Source: Zea mays
Lineage: Eukaryota > Streptophyta > Magnoliopsida > Poales > Poaceae
Reading direction: 5' to 3'
Length of the DNA stretch: 64,000 nucleotides
NCBI RefSeq assembly: GCF_902167145.1
Contig: NC_050098.1
Span: forward strand, 83,244,207 to 83,308,206
Part shown: positions 10,722-21,636 of the stretch, in pieces
Layout of the letters: each line of letters starts with the position of its first letter
Numbering within the stretch: position 1 is the stretch's first letter
Translations under genes and position numbers: made by a program
Notes under the pieces: generated by a model
Told to the model about the DNA's origin: nothing
Databases searched by the model: none
The model's input: the letters and a program-made list of their open reading frames with translations, nothing else

Positions 10722-12019
10722 CGAGGGTAAGCGGCGGTGGCGAATTTGACCGAGCAGCGCTGGCGGCCGGAGGTGAAGAAGAACCTGGGTGCGGTGAATT
10801 CGTGGCAAATGGCGTGGCGAGCTCCCCGTCGACGATGGGATGGCTTAGAGGAGTCACGACGGCACGGTGTAAAGACAGAGCCACGCGGCGAACGCCGGTA
10901 ATGGCTCAACGGCGGTGAAATCCTTATCCGAGGGATTGGTGAGCAAGGGGGAATGGACTACGGCGGGCCGAGGTGGCATCCAGCTTACCGGCGGCAAAGA
11001 TTTTTACCGAGCGGAACTTATCCGTTGGCCACGACGCACGAATCTCCGCGACCGGCAATCAACGACGACGTCCACCGGCGACGAGCACGGGAGGGGATCT
11101 TTTTCAGTTTAACCGTACTGTACCATGGCGCATTCCATTCAACAGCCTGTCAGCCGAACTTGGAGCATCATTTTCTCTTAATTTCTAATGTCAACATATG
11201 TCGAGCTCTGCAGCAAAAGTGTAGAGCAATATGCCCTCTACAACTTTGTAATATGATGATGCCACAAAAACTCATTGGATCATGCTCAAAACCCAGCTTG
11301 AAGTCGAGGTCAGTTCACTGCTAGTCTGAAAATTCAGACATAACAGCCTGACAGCCCAATTTTAGGCTTGGTTTTCTCCAAATTTCTCATAACAACTAAG
11401 CTCACACTCTTTAGCAAAGTTGTTCTCCTATAATTGGTCTTCAACTTTGATGTGGTAACCTAGGGCAAAAACCCTATGCTTTGTAAATTACAAAACCCCA
11501 AAGTTGAGCCCATTCACTGATTTTCAGACTTAGAACAAAACTCAAATGAGGTCCATTTTGCATTTAAGTCCAAAACTTTGGGTTTTGCTTTCAAGTACAC
11601 ATTTTTGTGAACCAAGGGACTTAAGAAACCTATTTGACTTGGTTTTTGCACTTTAGCCCAAAAGTGGACTAATTTTGCATATAAGCCCCTAGGGTTTGGT
11701 TTAGGGTTTTCCAGGGTTCCAATTAGGGTTTCTGGTATCTCAGGGGTACAAAAGTGATTCAAGTTTATTTTTAGGGTCATTTTATGACTTTTACCCTAAA
11801 GTATTTAGGTTTTCTTAACTTGGGTAAAGTTTTACCCCTATAATCCCCATTTAGGGTTAAGTTCCTTAACCAGGGTTCTAGTTGCAAAACACTAAAACAA
11901 CACAACTTGTTTGAAATTCTTGCCTAGTGAATGCACTCTAGGTGTGTCAAACATATGCAATGTCAATGCTCATGATGCCATGCTCAAGTTTTAGTTATAG
12001 TAACACCAGGGGTGTTACA

Positions 12020-12517
12020 GTTGCCCTGAGTGAGTGTCAGAAACTCGTTGAGTTTTCGGTCCATAATCCCGGCTGGTATGTGGTGTCCCCGGAAAGCTGC
12101 CTTGAACTCCCTCCATTCCACCTCTCGATTCTCTGGCTGCATGGCAAGAAAATGGTCCCACCAAGTCCTTGCGGGTCTGCGAAGCTGCTGGGTGGCGAAC
12201 CTGACTTTGGTGACCTCTGAACAAGCCCCATGGAGTAGTGGGAATTTGGATTCCACTACTCTCAACCACACATCTGCATCAAGTGGGTCCTCGGCCCTTG
12301 TGAACAATGGTGGCTGGGTGCTGAGGAACTCCTGGTAGGTAGCTGCCGCGGGGTGACGCTGATGGTCTCCACCACCATAATGCTGAGGTGGTGGCTGACG
12401 CTGAGCTAGCTGTCTCAAGATCTCATTCTACTGAGCCATTAGCTCCTACAGAGTGGGAGGCGGTGGCGGCGGTGGAGGAACGCGCTCATTCTGGCCACGA
12501 CGCTACCTCCCGGCCAT
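12020..12517 (-). pseudogene. gag: B1 gag, N-terminal fragment with three TAG stops
   Basis: ATG at 12517 follows GTTTTTCAG, as in B2. The encoded protein matches the N-terminus of B2 Gag (AGR..RRGQNE, then [19 protein letters not shown] and the capsid-like [14 protein letters not shown]). In-frame TAG codons lie at 12505-12503, 12448-12446 and 12430-12428, each where B2 has CAG. The gene ends abruptly at 12020, where element A inserted into GCAAC of the reading frame. No functional Gag can be made. Confidence 0.92.
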
Positions 12518-12821
12518 CTGAAAAACCACATATATACTTAACACCATATTTCCAAGTTCAAGGTTTACTTGCGGCAAAAAGAGTCAAAAGCAAATTGATA
12601 GATTCTGACTTAAACAAAAAGGATTTAAAAAGGCATAAATTTTCCTTCCAAATTTAAAACTAACAGCATCCATCAATCATGCTTCCAAAAGAGTTTACCA
12701 TGGTTACATCAATGGTCCCAAAAAGACTCAACTCTATCTAGCCTAGTACCCCAAGGGTGCAAAAGCTAAGCTAGCTGCGAGGAGTCCTACCATCACCGAC
12801 GTCTAACTCTATCCCGGACAC
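12518..12821 (-). other. B1 spacer between orf0 and gag
   Basis: An AT-rich spacer matching 57911-58259 of B2, without an ORF. It ends in a T-rich tract and CAG at the gag start, so it may be an intron removed to express gag. Confidence 0.5.
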
Positions 12822-13691
12822 CTAGTGAGCGAACGAGGCAACACTCGACTCGGGGGAAGGTGGTCTCCCTGAGCCAGCAGTGTCCAAACTAGAGGCAGGC
12901 TCATCTCCTCCCTCGATGTTGACGTCCTCGTTGGCCTCCATATCCTGGATCTCCTGGTGATGCATATCCAAGTGCTCGTTAGCCTCAGCAAGCTGCTGTT
13001 GAGTGTTAATGAGCTGATCCTTGAGAACCTCGATGGTGTTCTCCCTGGTGCCCACTAATTCCTCCAACTCTTGGATATCAGTGGATAGCTGCTCCACCTG
13101 CAAGTCCTTTTCCACCATTTCAGTTGACAAATCAACCACAAGCTCCACTCTGTTGTCCAAAGTGATCTTGGTCGCCTCCAATAGTGCCATCAGATGGGAC
13201 ATCGCCTCACCGCGCATCACTTGCAGACGATACAGAGCATTCATGCACCGTACGGTCAAGTGCGCAGTCTGTCCTGGGTAGATGGCCCAGATATCCTTGG
13301 CATGCTCCACCTGATCCTTCCACATTGGGTCGTCCTCCTTCTCCGCGGGGAACAAGCCAATGGGGTGGGTAGACAGCTCCAAAGGATGGAATCCGCAGAA
13401 AGTGGTCAACCCGTGCAGAGCGATCGCCTCTATCGTGTCCTCAGCTCGGTATCCAAAAGACTCAGAGTCCAATGAGCGCCAGCCTGGCTGCAGGGGATGA
13501 GGCTCCAAGGTCATCCTCACCCTACAGCGGGGCACTCGGTGCTTCTCGAACTGCTGCACCGCGTACTGAGGGGGTGTCGTGTATCTGGCCCCCTGAAGTA
13601 CCTCCCACAAAATGCGGGGAAAGCCCTCTCGTGCAAGCCCGTCAGTGTGGGACAGTGCATTTCTGTCATCTGAGGATCCGTGGGAAGTCAT
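12822..13691 (-). CDS. B1 orf0: pre-gag coiled-coil protein
   Basis: 289 residues from ATG 13691, directly after ACATAG. Residues 1-170 form a globular-looking part rich in W, P and aromatic residues (SFGYRAEDTIEAIALHG, DIWAIYPGQTAHLTVRCM). Residues about 170-260 look like a long coiled coil (VEKDLQVEQLSTDIQELEEL, ENTIEVLKDQLINTQQQLAE). The tail is acidic and serine-rich. It is closely similar to the B2 protein (57086-57910) and is open throughout, although gag next to it carries three stops. No catalytic motif is recognised; the function is unknown. It is 15 residues longer than the B2 copy, which has a TGA near its end. Confidence 0.82.
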   Translation of the reverse strand: MTSHGSSDDRNALSHTDGLAREGFPRILWEVLQGARYTTPPQYAVQQFEKHRVPRCRVRMTLEPHPLQPGWRSLDSESFGYRAEDTIEAIALHGLTTFCGFHPLELSTHPIGLFPAEKEDDPMWKDQVEHAKDIWAIYPGQTAHLTVRCMNALYRLQVMRGEAMSHLMALLEATKITLDNRVELVVDLSTEMVEKDLQVEQLSTDIQELEELVGTRENTIEVLKDQLINTQQQLAEANEHLDMHHQEIQDMEANEDVNIEGGDEPASSLDTAGSGRPPSPESSVASFAH

Positions 13692-13694
13692 CTA

Positions 13695-14092
13695 TGTATG
13701 GTTAAGCATAAGTAAAAGAAAAAGAATTATAAAAAGAACAAGAAAAATAAGACTCAACCTTTCTCTTAGTTAAATAAAATGGTACTGGGGAACTTAGTTG
13801 GTCATTATTTAAGTCCTTACTAATTTTCCATTTGTTTAATTAAAGAATGCATGCATGCTCGTCCTGAACGACCTCACAGCAATGTAAAGGGGATAGGGAA
13901 GAACTCCCATCCTTTAAGGTGGCCTGTAGGGCCTAATCACTTAGCCACCTAGCTACCCTTCTATCATCCTAAGGCTTCACATCCTAGGTCTATCCTTCTC
14001 GTCCTACTATCTATCCAATATTGTTTCTATCAAGTTTTACTTTGGAAAAAAGATGGTATTTATATTTTATTGATCCCTCTGTGGTGGTACAA
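13695..14092 (-). other. B1 leader between PBS and orf0
   Basis: About 400 bases of AT-rich untranslated leader, matching 56679-57085 of B2. It contains GCATGCATGC-like repeats and no ORF. It ends at the acceptor-like TAG touching the orf0 ATG. Confidence 0.6.
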
Positions 14093-14104
14093 GCTCCGAT
14101 ACCA
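14093..14104 (-). promoter_or_regulatory. B1 primer binding site
   Basis: The minus strand reads TGGTATCGGAGC, two bases past the LTR end. It is complementary to the 3' end of initiator tRNA-Met with one mismatch, the same variant as in A and B2. Confidence 0.88.
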
Positions 14105-14417
14105 GCTGTGGCGGAACTGCCCGAATTATTCCAACTTAAGTGCCTAAGTCCCACCTTAGAGGCTAGACCACACTTAAATGGGAATAACCCGTCAATCCCT
14201 CGGATCTAGTCCGACACGGCCACTGACAGGATCAAGTACCACAATCTCACTCGATGGTGAGTCACAGAGCAAATACAATAAAGCATAAAACCATGCATTA
14301 AAGAGTATTAAATTATTACATCATCATCGGAGTTTTGCAAAAGTAGTCATCATTGTTCGAAGTGCTGCGGAATAAAACTAACGGTAAATAAACAGAGAGA
14401 TGGGGAAGCCTGTCCCA

Positions 14418-14524
14418 TCACTCCTCATGCTCCTCCTCAGCCGAGGTAGGGTCCCACTCGACAGTCCAACCCGGTGGCAAGATGGACGGCCAAGTCACTC
14501 CAGCAACCATGTCCTCCAGAGAAC
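14418..14524 (-). other. Putative terminal coding exon in B1 LTR
   Basis: Begins after ATTTTACAG, continues the phase of the 120-bp block, and encodes SLEDMVAGVTWPSILPPGW followed by a strongly acidic tail ending EEEHEE and TGA (14420-14418). B2 has the same peptide with three visible substitutions. The stop is kept at the same place in both copies although gag has decayed. Confidence 0.5.
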
Positions 14525-14551
14525 CTGTAAAATTATGCCACAAGCAAGGCG

Positions 14552-14567
14552 GAGTATACTAATACTC
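14552..14567 (-). promoter_or_regulatory. Conserved stem-loop upstream of the terminal LTR exon (B1)
   Basis: Arms GAGTAT / ATACTC with a 4-base loop, just upstream of the terminal exon on the element strand. It corresponds to the perfect stem-loops in A and B2. Confidence 0.5.
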
Positions 14568-15504
14568 AGCTAGACTTACCCGGTGTGAGGAGTCTACTCC
14601 TCTACCTCTAGACATGCAGCTGTTTGGATGTGGGGTTTGGTTGCCAAAAGCACTAGCTGAGTTTCTAAGTCAAGTTTTAACTTTGTCAAATTTAAGTGTG
14701 ACTCCCTTAAGGCTAAAAGTGTACTATCTACTCATACATGGTATCAAACATTTATAGCAATCAACCTCTTTTGTCGACTCATCACATTTCCACTTGTTAC
14801 TCAATGTAGCAGCATGGATCAAGCAGTCTCATTAGCTGCGAGAAGCAGACGATTCGAATCGAGTTTTTATCCTTGCAAGGTAAACCTAAACACACGACAT
14901 GTAGGGGCACTCCGTCCCCACATACATCAACCGTCCCCATCGATTCCCCGTCAGCAGATCAGGGCTCACCGCCTTGGCGTACAATGCCTCACTGACCCCG
15001 ACTGCCGTCGTGCAGTGACCGCACTTGTACCCACCATAACCGGAATGGGAGACCACGTCTCAGGTCGCGTGAGGGGTAAAGTCTACTGCTAGGTTCAATC
15101 AGGTACTAGGCTTACCGATTTACCATATTTCTCGGCATGTGCTTAGTACGTTCAAACGCTTGACTCACGGTACCAGACCTTAATCCTTATTCCAATTTTT
15201 ATCCCGTGGACAACCAATCCCCATGGATTGTTGTCCACAAACCAGCACCGTTATGATAGAAAGTGGATACAACCAATTTCCTGACCTCGCGCGAGTGCTA
15301 GAAAAATCACTCGACTTCTACCGAGATCCTAATTAATAAAGCAGCTACTCGACCTAGCATACTAGTATTCATCTCAACAGGATTCCTGAGATCATGCAAC
15401 TAGGGTTTCAAACAACTCCTACACCTAAGTGCAGAATCAATCCTACAATCATTAAGTGAAGTAAAATAGCATAAATAACAGGTTATGCATAAACCGGGGC
15501 TTGC

Positions 15505-15624
15505 CTTCCAAGGCTGTGGCAGGCAGATCCTCTGATGTAGGCTCGGGTGCTCGATCTGGGATTACCTCCTGAGCAGCTCCTTGCTCCGGCACGAGGACGT
15601 ACTCTCCGTCAGCAAGGTTGCAGT
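15505..15624 (-). other. Putative 120-bp internal LTR exon of B1
   Basis: Starts after TTTCGATAG and ends TTGGAAG|GCAAGCCCC, a GC-type donor. It is open in the frame encoding CNLADGEYVLVPEQGAAQEV and ends LEG across the junction. Length, boundaries and phase equal those of B2 (55130-55249). A has the same length and donor with an unrelated-looking acidic sequence. Confidence 0.5.
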
Positions 15625-17540
15625 CTATCGAAATGCAATGAACATGTATGTCATGATTATGCAGGATTTAATAACATTATGTTAAGAGAAGAAAGACTAA
15701 GTTAAAGAGTAACTTAGGGTTTCCGGGTCATAGGTGGCTTTTAGTAGTTTATGCTTATCACTTTTAGGTTTAGGTTTTTGTGAGGATAAACCTAGGGTAT
15801 TGGTATTGCCTTTATATACTTCAGTGGACAAGTTATAAAGAGTTTTAGGATGACACAAATTTTTCTATGATTCATAGTTCCCTTTCTTTATTTTCTATTT
15901 ATGGTTTCTAGTGTAGGGTTGAACTACAACAGTGGTCTAATATTTTTCCAAAAATTCTGTAAAAATTACAGTGGGTTGTCAAGGGTCATTATAGGCTACT
16001 CTAGGAATTTGGGGTTTAAAATAGAAAGGCTATGCTTTAGACAAAAATGACAAAAGTTGTGTAAAATAGGCCACTTTGCACTACATCTCTTAATTAGGGG
16101 TGAGATCTGCCCTAAGGGTTATTTTTGTTGGCATCTAACAGTAATAATAGGCTTTTGTGCTAAAAACCACAGTAAGCTAAGGAATGGTTATTTAGTTATG
16201 ATTTTTTAAAGTTTAAAGCTAAAAAGGCACTTTCCACTACATTGTTATTCGAAAAATGTCCAACAGCAGATTTCATATTTTTCCTATGTCCTTAATAACA
16301 AAACATTAACTATCCCAAGGGTTGGGGTGTTTTCACCTTGGGGTTATTTTTGTAGGGTTTTTCTAAGTTCTCCTTGTTTTATTAAAATAAAAGGTATCCT
16401 ACTCATTTTATACTAAACTAGGGTATGATAGATTTTTCCAGTCAACTACATTGAATAAGTACCCTAACAAAAATAGGGGTGCCCTCTGGTTCATTATTTA
16501 AATCACATTTTCTATTTTTCTTAACCTTAAGCATATTGTAAAATAAGTGGTAAAAACTAACTTAATGGGGTGGACAAAGAAGTTTAGCATTTTTAATTAG
16601 GTCAGTAGGTGGACATAAACTTCTCCAAATTTTTCTAACCCTAGTCAAATAGTACAACTATTTTTCTTCCTATTATTGAGCTTTTGGCCAAAACTATAAT
16701 TAAATCAGAACCCTAAAGTTTTCTATAGTACGTAGGGGTTTTATATTTTTCTTAAATAGTTTACTTTATTTAGAGTCTGACAAAATTGGTTTGACGAAAT
16801 TTGGATGAACTAAACAGAAGTTATGGATTGTTAAAGTTTCTGTTCAAATTTAAAATCAGATTTAATAAGGTTTTTTGGAAAAGCAGTTTACACCGAGGTC
16901 CCCAGGGTCTTTCCTAGTTAATCTTCGTAGTCCTACCCTTGCGCCACTATTCCTCTGTGTGACTTCCCCAGGTGTAAACAGTATCCGCAGAGAAGAAAGG
17001 GGCGGCGCGGTTACCGGCGACGAGAGAAGTCCGGCGAGGGGTAGGGTTGGCTCGGGGAGGTTCTGGCGGTCACAACGACGTACGGCTCGACGGCGGGGAT
17101 GGCCGGAATCGCTCGGTCCACGTGCGCAGGCGGGTGTCCTCGTCGGCGGCGGGTGTGCCGGCCAAACCACGGCGACCTAGTCCAATCCAACGACATGGTG
17201 AGCTTCCTGGGGTGATGTAGAGGCTATCTATGCATTGAATCGAAAAATGGCGCAGTGATTTACCCGGTCCACGTGCGCCGCGCGGGGTGATGAACTCCGG
17301 CGAGCACGGTTTCGCTATTCCGGTGACGCGGGTCCTCGGTTCAAGCTTGTGTAAGCTTCACGGCCTCACAAGGAAGCTATCTGAAGGCTTGGATCGAACG
17401 GAGGAGGACAGGAAAGAGGCTGGCCACGGTGGTTGCTCTCGGGCGGGTCGCGGGGAGGTCGCCGGAGCTAAGGGCGGGCTCGGGGGAGTTAGGCGTGGTA
17501 CGGAGGAGGCAACGGGGAAGGCAGCCGAGCACTGGGACGG

Positions 17541-17550
17541 GCTTTATAGC
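17541..17550 (-). promoter_or_regulatory. TATA box in B1 LTR
   Basis: The minus strand reads GCTATAAAGC, closely matching the B2 core promoter (GCTTATAAAGC, 53143-53153), and sits just upstream of the GC-rich first-exon-like segment. Confidence 0.7.
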
Positions 17551-18410
17551 CGTGGCATGGGCGTGGTCACGGGCGGCCGCGGGCGCGCGGGGGTTCACGC
17601 ACGGGCGTGCTCTGAGCGTGCCCCCGGGTGTCAGCCCGCGTCAAACACGTGGGAGCTCGCTTCTGCCTTGGTTCAACGGCAGATTTGAGCACCTTAACGT
17701 GCGTATCTTGGCAAAGTCACTATGTACGGTCTCTTCCCTGCTCCATATCCTACCTTTTTGCTGTGAGTTCCAAGTCAAGATATGGTCGGGGTAGGGAGAT
17801 AGAGGGGTGAGAAGTTGGCTATGTCAGCTAGGTCCAAGCCGAGACAAAAATGGTGCCAAGTCGTGTCAAACGCCCTAGGGTAGGTGTCACCTCTTTCCAG
17901 GGCATTCTAGGGTTAATTTGGCGCCACTTTGTCAATTGGGTCGAAGTGTTTTGAATTTTGGATTAGGGTGAACATGTGGGATCTTTGTTCAAAGGTTAGT
18001 TTTTAGACATAGGCAATTTCTGAATTTTCTCTTGTGCTTAACCTTTGGTGAACTTTTTGGGGCTTTTCTGAAATCTTTTTGGGGTTACTTCCTTACTATT
18101 ATTTGTAGGTTATGAAGTATACTACAACTTTTATATTTGGCCCAAGCCATGATCATAAGGTTTACATAACCTTTTGATCCTATCTTCATTTAGGGTTCCC
18201 ATTATCCAAAGGGGTTTGTTTTAGAGTTTTGGGCAATTCTCTCCTTTAGGGGCCCATGACAAGCTAGGGTATGATATCCAAGATGGGTTGCACTTGCTTA
18301 GGACCTTGAATTCTAAGTTTGATGTACTTTGCTCAAACCAATCCACATGCAATAATAGGTTAAATGGGGTAGCCCTGGGTGGACACCCTGAGTACACCTA
18401 GGGTGTTACA

Positions 18411-19292
18411 TTAAAGATCTAAAACACTTCTACGCATAGCAAATATTTCAACCTTTTACTACTCAATTACAAGGCACTTACAACACACTTATAACCACAA
18501 GACGACTGGATCAACTCAAATACCAAGAATCATGCAAATAGCATATTAATTACATTCCAAAACTTTTGGAGCACTAAAGCTACAATCTTACAATTTTCAA
18601 GCACATCCCTTTTATGCTTCTTATTGAACAAGACCTAGCTCATTTATCAGGAAAACAGTAGGTCAACACGAGTTCTATACTTTTCCTTGACTAGAGCATA
18701 ATACAAGACTTAAAAAAACTAGTCTCACCCTTTTGGACATTTAAAACTTAGAATATGGATGAAAACAGTTCCACTAGTATTCTAACTACTTCTCTAAAGT
18801 ACTTGAATCACACACAAGTCAAATACAATCACACTTTTGAGTTGGCTGGTGAAGCATCAATTTCACTATTTAAACAAAATCATGGTATCACCAGTGCGAC
18901 CGATAAAACCTACTAAATCCTTCTATCACATTACTAAAACCATTCATGCATATTCATCAATACAATTAAGTCATCTTCGCAACTCCAATAACACTTACTC
19001 GCAAACATTTCAATTACTAAACTTACCACACTATAAATAGTTGACATCTCAACCCAAACCTTTCATGCACATCAGTCATGAGACACATTTTTACTTTAGT
19101 TTTAGAACTTACAAGTCTTCATCAAACAAGAACTACTAATCCTACTTAGCCAACCAAGAGTAATTTCAAGCACTTAACAATTGCAGATTTCTGGACAGCG
19201 CTGCAATCATTGATGATTTTAACCATAACTAGAGATTTAGGCATTCAAAACAGGTGATTCTATAATTCTCGAAATCTAATAAAATTATATAC
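18411..19292. other. Unclassified LTR-like sequence (F, part 1)
   Basis: AT-rich noncoding sequence between B1 and D with no credible ORF. It continues at 37089-37910 once D is removed (shared target site AATTT). Its general look resembles the U3 of long gypsy LTRs, but I found no second copy in the window. Confidence 0.35.
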
Positions 19293-19297
19293 AATTT

Positions 19298-20379
19298 TGT
19301 CGGAGAGCAAATCTCCGGATGGGTGGCGGAGTGCACCCGCCCTAAATCCTAAGATGAGGAGGGGCCTAAGCGTTTTGCTTGTTAGTTGGAAAAGTGGGAA
19401 GAACACAAGAACACACAAGGATTTAGAGTGGTTCGGGCCGCCGGAGCGTAACACCCTACTCCACTGTGTGATGTATTGCTTGAGAGCTTGTATGAACTTG
19501 TGAGACTAAGGTTGGGTCTGAAAGATTGAGCTTGTGTATAACGTCGCATGCCTCCCCTTTTATAGTTGAAGGGGGCATGCACAAAGGAACTGGGCCCCGA
19601 CATGTGGGCCTAGGGACATAAAGAATATAGCGCTTGGAGCCACAAATGTTTCCTGCTGGGGCAATCTTCTTGTGCCCTGACGCCCGAGATCTCCGTATCC
19701 TCGGCGTGCAGGGGAAACTTCTTGTAGAAGGGATGATGAGTACCGTACGCCGCTCGGCATGGGCGCACTGTTCCCCAACAGACTGGTCAGGCTCGCCGTC
19801 TTCTGGGTGACCCTGACTCCGTCTGCCGGCGGATTGGACAGGACGCATTAAATGCTGAGAGGGCGCGTCGCCCGTCAGCGTGGTGGCAGGCGGTGCGTCC
19901 TCTCCTCAATAAATGCAAAGACTGCACAGCCGTATGGGCCTTGTGTCAAGCTCGGCCCGTTGGCTTATGTCACGAGCCACAAGCCACGCGGCTGCAGCGG
20001 GTCACCGCCTGAGCGGGGAGCGTAGGGCAAGGCCTGGACACGTGTCGGCACCGGACCCTTGCCTGTGCCGGGGTCCTCTCCGTCCCGGGACCTTGCTAAG
20101 GCCCGGACCTCACTCGGGGGGACCAGGGACCCACCCGGTGGACCCGACATGCCTTCTTGGGAGCTCCAAACCTGTACGTACAGGAGTCCGGTGTCCCTCT
20201 GTGGAGGTTTGGACCCATCGATACACCCCGGGATGTATTATCTTTCCTTGCCACGTGGTGCCCTTAGACCTACCCATGTGGTGAGGTCTGGTGCCATTCT
20301 CCGTGTGGACCAGAAGTGCTGTGCGGGTGCAGCATCTTCATACTGTAGAAGAGGGTACCCCCGATTCAGGGTACCGACA
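19298..20379 (-). repeat. Element D 3' LTR (left copy)
   Basis: Plus-strand ends TGTCGGAGAGC and GGTACCGACA. It is matched by 28547-29438 plus 36894-37083 with many scattered substitutions. The neighbouring minus-strand tract GGGCCCGGGGGCCAC (about 20394-20380) is the likely PPT. Confidence 0.9.
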
Positions 20380-20740
20380 GTGGCCCCCGGGCCCACCTCA
20401 GGGGAGGATGCGAGCCTGCAGGTGGGCCAGAGTTTGATTTGTGGTTGGCCTGCTGCTCCTATGCGCCCGTTGGCGCAATTACAGCCGGCCCGCCGATGGT
20501 CATGCCGACTGCCACGCCTATTCCCATGGCTGACTGGCCCATGACCATCGTACTTAATGTCACTATTGGGCCATGCGCGGGGTGCCTCGAGTTGCTGCAC
20601 TGGTTCTGAAAAGCTTATCCTTTCAGACTTCTGCGACGGCCCCGAGAAGATGTGGCATTGGCGCAAGCGGTGGTGCGTTTTTCTGCACTCAGTGACCGGC
20701 GCGCCGGTTGCATGACATGTGGGCCTGGGCCGCCGTGTTG

Positions 20741-20980
20741 GACCGCCGGTTGCAGCGAAGCTGACGGGGCGCACAACTGTGGGGCGGTTGTAGGCTTCTT
20801 GCGTGGCGGTTCGCCTTTTTGACCGCTGGTTATGGCAAAGATGAAGGGGCGCTTAACCGCGGGGCGGTTGCATGCCCCTTGTGCGGCAGTTTGCCTTCCT
20901 GACCGCTGGTTGCCTCGAAAATGGAGGGACACATAACCACGAGGTAGTTGCATGCTCCTTCTTCGGGTCAGTCTGTATGA
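20741..20980 (+). repeat. Three 80-bp tandem repeats in element D
   Basis: Units start at 20741, 20821 and 20901, each beginning GACCGC(C/T)GGTT and carrying a diverged ACGGGGCGC...GGCGGTTG core. The array lies about 100 bases upstream of a TATA-like box on the plus strand, so it could be an upstream control region of the antisense unit; that role is inferred. Confidence 0.7.
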
Positions 20981-21079
20981 CATGTGGGGTCTGGCCCCCG
21001 TGTCATAAGGTGGGAACCTTGGTGCACGTCGGGGGAGACTTTGCCCATGACGCTTCGGGGGCGCGAGTGGGGAGATCTG

Positions 21080-21090
21080 CCTTTAAAAAG
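21080..21090 (+). promoter_or_regulatory. TATA-like box of the element D antisense unit
   Basis: CCTTTAAAAAG lies 25 bases before the plus-strand ATG at 21115, antisense to gag. The match is weaker than a canonical TATAAA. Confidence 0.4.
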
Positions 21091-21114
21091 GGGTCGATCT
21101 CCTGGGCAGTAAAC

Positions 21115-21636
21115 ATGCCTCGCTCCTCTTGCGACCATCGCGCCCTTCCGCCTTCTGGGCCTCTAGATGGGGTGCGCCGGTGTTCTCTGGAGGAATTCGC
21201 GTCAGGGCCGTCTCCTCCGGCGATCTCATCGCCGAGGAGCTCGCGCTCGTGGTGGTGCCGCCGATCATGTCTTCTTGTTGTTGTTGATATAGGAGTGCAA
21301 CCTCATGGGGGTTGGCATCCTTCCGCCATCGCTCGGCTTCAAGGATTTTCATCACGCAGCCCGGTCGCAACCTCCGACCGGTGGTCATCCACAAGGATGA
21401 CTACCAGTCTTGTGGTGGAGAGAAGCGAGCCGGCCTGCGGCCTCCCCCCTGCCCTCAGCTTCAAGGATGTTCATCATCCACGCTGGGGAGGAGGGCGAGC
21501 CGAGTCGGGGCTGCGCCTTTCACGTGGGCTGGCGGCCCGCTTCTTCCTCCAGCATTCGGGGGAGAAGGGCGTTCGCCAGCCTTGCGAAGGAGGCAAACTT
21601 CGGCTACGCGGGGTCGGTCGTCTGAGGCGCCGTTAG
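21115..21636 (+). CDS. Element D antisense ORF, probably partial or decayed
   Basis: About 173 codons from ATG 21115 (starts MPRSSCDHRALPPSGPLDG), on the strand opposite gag and next to the 3' LTR. The sequence is rich in S, R, P and G with no recognised domain. High GC keeps several frames open here, so the coding claim is weak. The start context and the TATA-like box upstream are the main support. The GC-rich stretch continues to about 22265 in other frames, suggesting frameshifts or introns. Antisense genes near the 3' LTR are known in some plant Tat elements such as Grande and Retand. Confidence 0.35.
   Translation: MPRSSCDHRALPPSGPLDGVRRCSLEEFASGPSPPAISSPRSSRSWWCRRSCLLVVVDIGVQPHGGWHPSAIARLQGFSSRSPVATSDRWSSTRMTTSLVVERSEPACGLPPALSFKDVHHPRWGGGRAESGLRLSRGLAARFFLQHSGEKGVRQPCEGGKLRLRGVGRLRRR

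Larger units (their letters stand above)
1..12019 (-). mobile_element. Element A: young Ty3/gypsy chromovirus, nearly complete
   Basis: Minus-strand LTR retrotransposon whose 3' LTR runs off the left edge of the window. In element order it has a 5' LTR (12019 to 7996), PBS, orf0, gag-pol in one frame, PPT and 3' LTR (2376 to 1). The polyprotein order PR-RT-RH-IN with a chromodomain-like tail places it in the Tekay/Del clade of chromoviruses; that assignment rests on family knowledge. It is inserted in the gag of B1. The right-hand target-site copy is 12020-12024 (gttgc); the left copy is outside the window. The two LTR copies differ at only three bases and one G-run length in 2.4 kb. Confidence 0.95.
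7996..12019 (-). repeat. Element A 5' LTR (complete, 4024 bp)
   Basis: Element-strand start at 12019 with TGTAACACC, end at 7996 with CA, PBS two bases beyond. U3 (roughly 12019-10722) is AT-rich and holds AAACCCTA telo-box motifs. A TATA box (10721-10714) is followed by a GC-rich segment to about 10262, then an AT-rich segment, then the small exon-like blocks listed separately. The terminal 20 bases form a hairpin (GTAACACC / GGTGTTAC). Confidence 0.96.
12020..18410 (-). mobile_element. Element B1: 5' part of a family-B chromovirus, interrupted by A
   Basis: Minus-strand remnant with a 5' LTR (18410-14107), PBS, leader, orf0 and the first part of gag. It is cut at 12020 where A inserted. 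The remaining gag-pol would lie left of the window. The internal parts match B2 (52282-64000) closely; the U3 ends differ, so B1 and B2 are probably subfamilies. Transition-type stop codons in gag show that it is older than A. Confidence 0.92.
14107..18410 (-). repeat. B1 5' LTR (4304 bp)
   Basis: Runs from TGTAACACCC at 18410 to a CA end at 14107. A TATA box lies at 17550-17541 (GCTATAAAGC). The GC-rich segment 17540-17015 ends in a donor-like CGCCG|GTAACC; an AT-rich segment 17014-15625 follows, then the small exon-like blocks. The flanking five bases at the right are ttaaa (18411-18415); the other target-site copy is outside the window. Confidence 0.92.

Noticed and set aside
14845..14880. 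tRNA-like B box (GATTCGAATCGAG)
   Set aside because: No cloverleaf or A box at proper spacing; part of the B LTR and repeated at 55890-55910.
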